Shown piece by piece: positions 5,985 through 10,181 of a stretch of 10,181 nt of DNA. Positions within the stretch are counted from its first letter, which is position 1. Every line of letters begins with the position of its first letter. Location: assembly GCA_002367815.1 (NCBI GenBank), contig DFDG01000013.1, forward strand, positions 7,349-17,529, given 5' to 3'. Both the position numbers and the translations under genes were made by a program. Under the pieces are notes generated by a model that made no database searches, was not told the DNA's origin, and saw only the letters and a list, made by a program, of their open reading frames with translations. The stretch is from Opitutaceae bacterium UBA3033 (GTDB taxonomy: Bacteria; Verrucomicrobiota; Verrucomicrobiia; Opitutales; Opitutaceae).

Positions 5985-6929
5985 TCAGCGCAGACGCGCA
6001 AAACTTTTCTGCAGAAGTTCCAGATCGCTGGCACCTTTGGTTTTTTCGCGGGTGCGTTTGATCAGGTCTGCTTCTAGGGCGTTCTTGGTGGGACGGTTGG
6101 TCTCAAGGAAGATGCCGAATTTTCCGGGCCAAGGCTCCAAGGCAAGTTTGGCCGCGGCAAGTTCATCGGTGGGATCGTGCCGTGCTTCGTCCTCGGGCGT
6201 GCCGTCGTTTTTCTTCAGTTCAATTTGGGTGAAAGCGCCTCCTTTGCGGGGATTGGCCGCGTCGAATGAGCCCGGGAAAAATTCCACGCATTCGGACAAT
6301 ATTTCGACCACGGAGAATCCGTCGTGCCGGGCGGCGCGCTCCATCATATCAATCATGTGATTGACCTGAGTGGCGTGGCTGCGGGCGATGAAAGTTGCGC
6401 CGGTGTTGATCAGGGTCCGCATCGGGTTGATGGGTTGATCCATCGCGCCAGTCGGATCGGTCTTGGATTTGAAGCCGATGGGAGAGGTTGGGGAAGTCTG
6501 CTTCTTGGTGAGACCGTAAACGAAGTTGTCCATGATCACATAGGTCAGGTTTACGTTTTTACGCGCGGTGTGCACCAAGTGGTTGCCGCCGATGGAGAAG
6601 CCGTCGCCATCACCGCCAAAGACAAACACGTGCAAATCATCACGTGATAGGGAGATGCCGGCGGAGAAAGGCAGGGAGCGACCGTGAATGTAGTGGCCGC
6701 CGTGAGTGTTGACGAAATAGGGGAAACGGGAACTGCACCCGATACCGGCCATCGTAACGATACTTTCGTGGGGATACTGGAGGCGTTCGAGCACGCGATA
6801 GAAAGAGGCGAGCACGGCGAAATCACCGCAGCCCGGACACCAGGTGGGATGATCGGCGGTGAGGGCCTTCTTGGTCAGAGGGACGCGTTCACTGTCGGGT
6901 TGAACGGGAGAAAGGGTGGCAGAGCTCAT
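5985..6929 (-). CDS. korB: 2-oxoacid:ferredoxin oxidoreductase, beta subunit (KorB-like)
   Basis: A 314-residue thiamine-diphosphate-binding beta subunit. Together with the alpha subunit it oxidatively decarboxylates a 2-oxoacid (probably 2-oxoglutarate to succinyl-CoA) and reduces ferredoxin in the cytoplasm. WCPGCGD (30-36) supplies C31 and C34, GIGCSSR (62-68) supplies C65, and SECVEF supplies C214; these match the four ligands of the single [4Fe-4S] cluster in this family. The diphosphate/Mg2+ site is GGDGDGFSIGGNH (105-117), followed by MDNFVYGLTKKQTSPTSP (133-150). Length fits two-subunit (alpha-beta) enzymes. The substrate is inferred from the family's usual TCA role; pyruvate or broad specificity cannot be excluded. 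It lies 160 bases after korA on the same strand, an unusually long gap. No Shine-Dalgarno sequence is visible. No ferredoxin gene is adjacent. Confidence 0.93.
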   Translation of the reverse strand: MSSATLSPVQPDSERVPLTKKALTADHPTWCPGCGDFAVLASFYRVLERLQYPHESIVTMAGIGCSSRFPYFVNTHGGHYIHGRSLPFSAGISLSRDDLHVFVFGGDGDGFSIGGNHLVHTARKNVNLTYVIMDNFVYGLTKKQTSPTSPIGFKSKTDPTGAMDQPINPMRTLINTGATFIARSHATQVNHMIDMMERAARHDGFSVVEILSECVEFFPGSFDAANPRKGGAFTQIELKKNDGTPEDEARHDPTDELAAAKLALEPWPGKFGIFLETNRPTKNALEADLIKRTREKTKGASDLELLQKSFARLR

Positions 6930-7089
6930 AGGAGTAAAAGTGGTTGGGAATGAAGATCGGTTTTTGCTCTTTCTCTGAATCGTTCTCTCATTAGTTTTCG
7001 CGAATACGGATTGGTCAGAGGAGAAAGATTAAGCTAAAGAGAACGAGAAAGATTAGGCTGCGGAAATGAAGGCGGGGGTAATTGACAAT
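6930..7089 (-). repeat. korA-korB spacer with direct and inverted GA/CT-rich repeats
   Basis: The spacer contains an identical 11-base direct repeat GAGAAAGATTA (7021-7031 and 7045-7055), and inverted arms CGTTCTCT (6981-6988) with AGAGAACG (7038-7045) and CTTTCTC (6969-6975) with GAGAAAG (7021-7027). The arms could fold the leftward mRNA into a long-range stem between the two cistrons. No gene is evident. Whether this is an mRNA processing element, an internal promoter region or a dispersed repeat is not known. Confidence 0.55.
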
Positions 7090-8952
7090 TTATGACTTAG
7101 GATCGAATGGGTAGGCAGAGACGGAGGCGGAAGCCGCGCCACCGAGACGTCTAACGCCTTCAGTGATTTCGCGGGTCTTGTAGCCCAAGCCATCGGTTTT
7201 GGTGATACTGCGAATGGCGGGATTGGCATAACGGGCGCGCAAGATGGTGGCGAGCTGGCCGTAACCGTAGAGCCCCTGATCGTTGATCTCGATGACGAAA
7301 ATCTGGCGGAAACGGGCGAAGATGCGTTCGAGTTCCGGTGGGAGAGGATGCAAATGCCGCAATTGGATGTGGCCGCATTTTTCACCATCGGCGCGCAAGC
7401 GATTGATCGCTTCCTTGGTGGGGCCGTAGGGTGAACCCCAACTGATCAATAAAGTGTCGCCTTCCTGGTCGCCGTGAATTTCCGGTCGGGGCAGAGAATT
7501 GCCGAGGAGTTTGAGTTTTTCGCGTCGCCGGGCGGTCATTTGCATATGCAGACCGGGGTTGGCTGTCGGGTGGCCCAATTCATCATGTTCCAGACCTGTG
7601 ACGGTTGGGTAAGTGCCAGAACCGATGATTGAACCCGGCGGAGCGTGCCGGGTGATATGTTTCAACGGGTAGGGTTTGAAATCTTCCGGTCGAGGCGAGA
7701 GATCGGGCTTGGGATCACGAATCAATGCGGCCAAATCAGGTTCGTCAAACGCTTCGATGCGAGTGGCCAGCGCTTGATCGGTGAGAATGATGACGGGCAC
7801 ACTGAGTTCGCGTGCGATCTTGCCGGCTTCGAGGGCGACATAAAAACAATCTTCCACGTCGCGAGGTGAGAGCACCACCCGGGGCGCATCACCATGACTG
7901 CCGTAGATGGCCTGCATGAGATCGCTCTGTTCGATATTGGTGGGCAAACCGGTGGAGGGGCCGCCGCGTTGCACATTGATGACGATCAGGGGAATCTCGG
8001 CCATGACCGCCCAGCCGAGGGCTTCCATTTTCAAGGAGAGACCGGGGCCGGAACTGCCGGTGACCGCAAGGTGACCGGAATAGGCGAAGCCCAGTGCGGT
8101 GGAAACGGCCGCGAGTTCATCTTCTGCCTGCACAAATATGCCACCATATTTCGGCAATTCGCTGCGGAGCATTTCCATGATGGTGGACCAGGGAGTGATG
8201 GGGTAACCGGCACCATAGCGGACACCGGCGGCGAGCAGGCCGTAGGTGAGCGCAGTGTTGCCGTCCATGGTCACTTGGAACTTTCCATTGGTCCGCTGAT
8301 TTTGATCAAAACGGAAGAGCCTCCCCATTAAATTATCCACGGGATAACCATAACCCGCATCCAAGGCATGCAGGGCATTGCGGGCGACATCCTCAGCCTT
8401 ACCGGCGAAGCGTTCACGAACGAGGGTTTGCAGTTTTCCGACGTCGAGATTGAAAACGCGGGAGAGCAAACCGAGGACAAACATGTTCTTGCCCTTATCC
8501 TTCGAGGAGCCACCCATGACTTCAATGATGGTGGTCGTGATGGGGATCGGCACCTGCAAATAACGGCGATCCGTTTGGTCCGGCGTTACGTTGTCGCTGT
8601 CGTAGATCAACACGCCGCCGTCGCGGAGGGATCCGATATGCTCTTCATAACTGTGCTGATAAAACGCGACGAGAAAATCGATTTGATCACCGACGGAGAG
8701 GATTTCCCCGGTGCCCATGCGCACTTGAAAGATCGACGGCCCTCCCGAGATCGTGGATGGAATCGTCATGTAGGTAATGACGTCCTGATCACTGCGTCCC
8801 GCCAATCGGGCGAGAAATCCGCCGATAGTCTGGATGCCATCCTGCGAATTACCTGCCAGGCGAATTACGGCATCCGGTAAGGTGGATGGTGATAATGACG
8901 ATGCTGATGGCTTGGAAGATCCACCATCTGAGTCGGGGTTGGGGCTAACCAT
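7090..8952 (-). CDS. korA: 2-oxoacid:ferredoxin oxidoreductase, alpha subunit (fused gamma-alpha, KorA-like)
   Basis: A 620-residue fusion of gamma and alpha domains, as in two-subunit 2-oxoglutarate:ferredoxin oxidoreductases. After a Ser/Pro-rich, probably disordered N-terminus (about 1-28), the gamma domain (about 29-205) begins IRLAGNSQDGIQTIGGFLA and includes TIPSTISGGPS. The alpha pyrimidine-binding domain follows with YPITPWST (250-257); the Thr of YPITP contacts the 2-oxoacid/TPP centre in this superfamily. EDELAAVSTALGFAYSG, TGSSGPGLSLKMEA and RGGPSTGLPT continue the fold. A C-terminal transketolase-like domain (about 470-600) ends with INDQGLYGYGQLA. It lacks its own Fe-S ferredoxin domain, so the cluster is in KorB. 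It is the first gene of the pair, divergent from the membrane protein gene at the right edge. The start ATG is preceded by AGCCT and has no Shine-Dalgarno sequence. Confidence 0.93.
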   Translation of the reverse strand: MVSPNPDSDGGSSKPSASSLSPSTLPDAVIRLAGNSQDGIQTIGGFLARLAGRSDQDVITYMTIPSTISGGPSIFQVRMGTGEILSVGDQIDFLVAFYQHSYEEHIGSLRDGGVLIYDSDNVTPDQTDRRYLQVPIPITTTIIEVMGGSSKDKGKNMFVLGLLSRVFNLDVGKLQTLVRERFAGKAEDVARNALHALDAGYGYPVDNLMGRLFRFDQNQRTNGKFQVTMDGNTALTYGLLAAGVRYGAGYPITPWSTIMEMLRSELPKYGGIFVQAEDELAAVSTALGFAYSGHLAVTGSSGPGLSLKMEALGWAVMAEIPLIVINVQRGGPSTGLPTNIEQSDLMQAIYGSHGDAPRVVLSPRDVEDCFYVALEAGKIARELSVPVIILTDQALATRIEAFDEPDLAALIRDPKPDLSPRPEDFKPYPLKHITRHAPPGSIIGSGTYPTVTGLEHDELGHPTANPGLHMQMTARRREKLKLLGNSLPRPEIHGDQEGDTLLISWGSPYGPTKEAINRLRADGEKCGHIQLRHLHPLPPELERIFARFRQIFVIEINDQGLYGYGQLATILRARYANPAIRSITKTDGLGYKTREITEGVRRLGGAASASVSAYPFDPKS

Positions 8953-9091
8953 AGGCTATAATCCATTAGATGTATATGACACGCAAGCGATGGAGAAAAG
9001 TATTTGACCTGCGGTAGAACGGAAAGTTATACGGCGCAATCTAAGCATTACTTGGATGATTAGGTTTTTCCGTCGGTTTCGGGCCGGATCC

Positions 9092-9120
9092 TTGACGATA
9101 TTTTGGGGACTGATTATACT
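9092..9120 (+). promoter_or_regulatory. Sigma70-type promoter for the terminal membrane protein gene
   Basis: TTGACG (9092-9097) and TATACT (9115-9120) are separated by exactly 17 bases; each matches the consensus at five of six positions. Transcription would begin near 9126-9128, which coincides with the candidate CTG start codon of the next gene. It lies in the divergent gap upstream of korA; I found no equally good promoter facing korA. Confidence 0.55.
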
Positions 9121-9127
9121 GTAGGGG

Positions 9128-10181
9128 CTGACTAACTCCTTTAACTCCCAACCCCGCCGACAGAAATTATACCCGGCTATCCTTGCGCTTCTGATGGTCG
9201 CGGCGGTGGTGGCAATCTGGCTGCGCAATCGGGACATCCTGCGCGATGTTTACGACTACAGCACCTTGATCGGCGCGGCGGGCAAGACCGAGGCGGGCTT
9301 CCGGCCCTATACGGAAGTGCGGTCGCCCATGCAGACCTCGGTTTACTATTTCAATTGGCTGAGTGAGCGGATTTTTGGCGCTTCCTACCTGGGATTGACG
9401 TGGGGCGGTTTGGTGCAGGCTTTGCTCGGCGGGTTTTTGCTATCCAGTCTTTTGTGGTGGCAGATTGGTTCGTTAAACGCCATTTGGTTTGCCGGAGCCA
9501 TCATGTTGGCGGGTTGCATTCAGCATATGGGGTTTTTCTACAATCCCGGGGGCATCGTGTGCTTTGCGGTCGTGGTCGTGGGGTTGGCGCGTGGGGGATG
9601 TCTTTGGCCGTGGCGAGGGCAGGAAGCGTGGTTGGTTTGTGCGGCACTTTTTGTCGGCGGCACCAATAAACTCAATTTTCAGGGTCTGACCCTCGCCTTT
9701 GGTGGCCTGTTGGTGCTGCGATCGTGGTTGGCCGGTGAGATCACGGGCCGCGCATTTTTGGGGCATACTTTGGTCATGAGCGGAGCCGGCGTCGTATTGC
9801 CCTTTGCCTTTGAACTGCTCTGGACCGGAGCCACCCCCATTGTGTGGTGGCGCGAGGTGGTGGCACAACCGACGGCGCGGTTTGAAGCGGCGAAACACTT
9901 TCTCGATTTGCGGATCTTTTTGCAGCCGGCAAACGACTTTCACCACCACATCCTGTTTCGTCCCATTGGTGGGGCTGGCTTGTTGTTGCTCATGTTGGTC
10001 GGAGGTTGGGCTTTGCAAGCCCGACGGGCAGCCGGGGCTCGTTGGTTGGAATTACTCGGGATCGTATGTTTGATTTTCGGCGGGGCTGCCGGCAGCGCCC
10101 TTTTGATGGTAACCAACTACGAGACGGTGGTGCTCACCAGTCTGGCGTTCCTGCTGTCGGCCTTGGCGATCTTTCTCCTGG
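9128..10181 (+). CDS. Multi-pass membrane protein, possible GT-C/GT39-like glycosyltransferase; 3' end beyond window, start uncertain
   Basis: The frame is open from after TAG 9122-9124 to the window end. Translation gives repeated hydrophobic helices: PAILALLMVAAVVAIWL first, then loops and further segments such as GLVQALLGGFLLSSLLWW. The first loop contains RDVYDYSTLIGAA, FRPYTEVRSPMQT and NWLSERIFGASYLGL, which resembles the loop after helix 1 in ArnT/PMT-type (GT-C) glycosyltransferases with acidic residues and the PY...SP pattern. Such enzymes move sugars from lipid-linked donors at the outer face of the membrane. The first ATG (9194) falls in the middle of helix 1; the upstream codons read TNSFNSQPRRQKLYPAILA, which looks like a true N-terminus, so CTG 9128 may be the start. 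The coding call is firm, the family call moderate. Confidence 0.7.
   Translation, partial: MTNSFNSQPRRQKLYPAILALLMVAAVVAIWLRNRDILRDVYDYSTLIGAAGKTEAGFRPYTEVRSPMQTSVYYFNWLSERIFGASYLGLTWGGLVQALLGGFLLSSLLWWQIGSLNAIWFAGAIMLAGCIQHMGFFYNPGGIVCFAVVVVGLARGGCLWPWRGQEAWLVCAALFVGGTNKLNFQGLTLAFGGLLVLRSWLAGEITGRAFLGHTLVMSGAGVVLPFAFELLWTGATPIVWWREVVAQPTARFEAAKHFLDLRIFLQPANDFHHHILFRPIGGAGLLLLMLVGGWALQARRAAGARWLELLGIVCLIFGGAAGSALLMVTNYETVVLTSLAFLLSALAIFLL

Noticed and set aside
8368..8880. 170-residue open frame on the plus strand inside korA
   Set aside because: It is antisense to the conserved gamma domain of korA; no family features.
8956..9237. 93-residue minus-strand frame upstream of korA
   Set aside because: It runs across the promoter and the N-terminus of the divergent membrane protein gene, and its composition and lack of motifs suggest chance.

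Overview
The window looks like a chromosomal stretch of a Verrucomicrobiota bacterium, most likely Opitutaceae-like. This is inferred from moderately high GC, a GH95-type polysaccharide-degrading enzyme, a two-subunit 2-oxoacid:ferredoxin oxidoreductase, start sites without Shine-Dalgarno sequences, and GTAG-headed palindromic repeats between genes. No marker gene (rRNA, ribosomal protein) is present, so the placement is tentative. No phage, plasmid, CRISPR or transposase gene is visible.

Layout from left to right. (1) Positions 1-2702, rightward: the 3' part of a GH95-like glycoside hydrolase gene, overlapping by ATGA a secreted alpha/beta hydrolase. This looks like the tail of a carbohydrate-degradation operon. 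(2) Positions 2703-2880: a convergent gap with small hairpins, one a GTAG-headed palindrome. (3) Positions 4997-2881, leftward: a close-set cluster of a DUF2238/YjdF-like membrane protein, a voltage-gated-type potassium channel, and DNA-3-methyladenine glycosylase I (tag). (4) Positions 4998-5401: a 400-base repeat-rich gap. (5) Positions 5402-5815, rightward: a DoxX-family membrane protein. (6) Positions 5816-5984: a convergent gap with another GTAG palindrome and a compound hairpin. (7) Positions 8952-5985, leftward: the alpha (gamma-alpha fused) and beta subunits of a 2-oxoacid:ferredoxin oxidoreductase, unusually separated by a 160-base spacer carrying repeats. (8) Positions 8953-9127: a divergent intergenic region with a good sigma70-type promoter. 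(9) Positions 9128 or 9194 to the window end, rightward: the 5' part of a multi-pass membrane protein resembling GT-C/GT39 glycosyltransferases.

Most of the window is ordinary housekeeping and accessory metabolism: sugar release from glycans (GH95 and hydrolase), ferredoxin-linked 2-oxoacid oxidation (korAB), DNA alkylation repair (tag) and membrane proteins. I see no clear new multi-gene system. The points most worth a second look are active-site substitutions in the GH95-like enzyme, a set of REP-like palindromes of at least two stem types sharing a GTAG head, the spacer between korA and korB, and the last gene, which has no usual start codon ahead of its first membrane helix.
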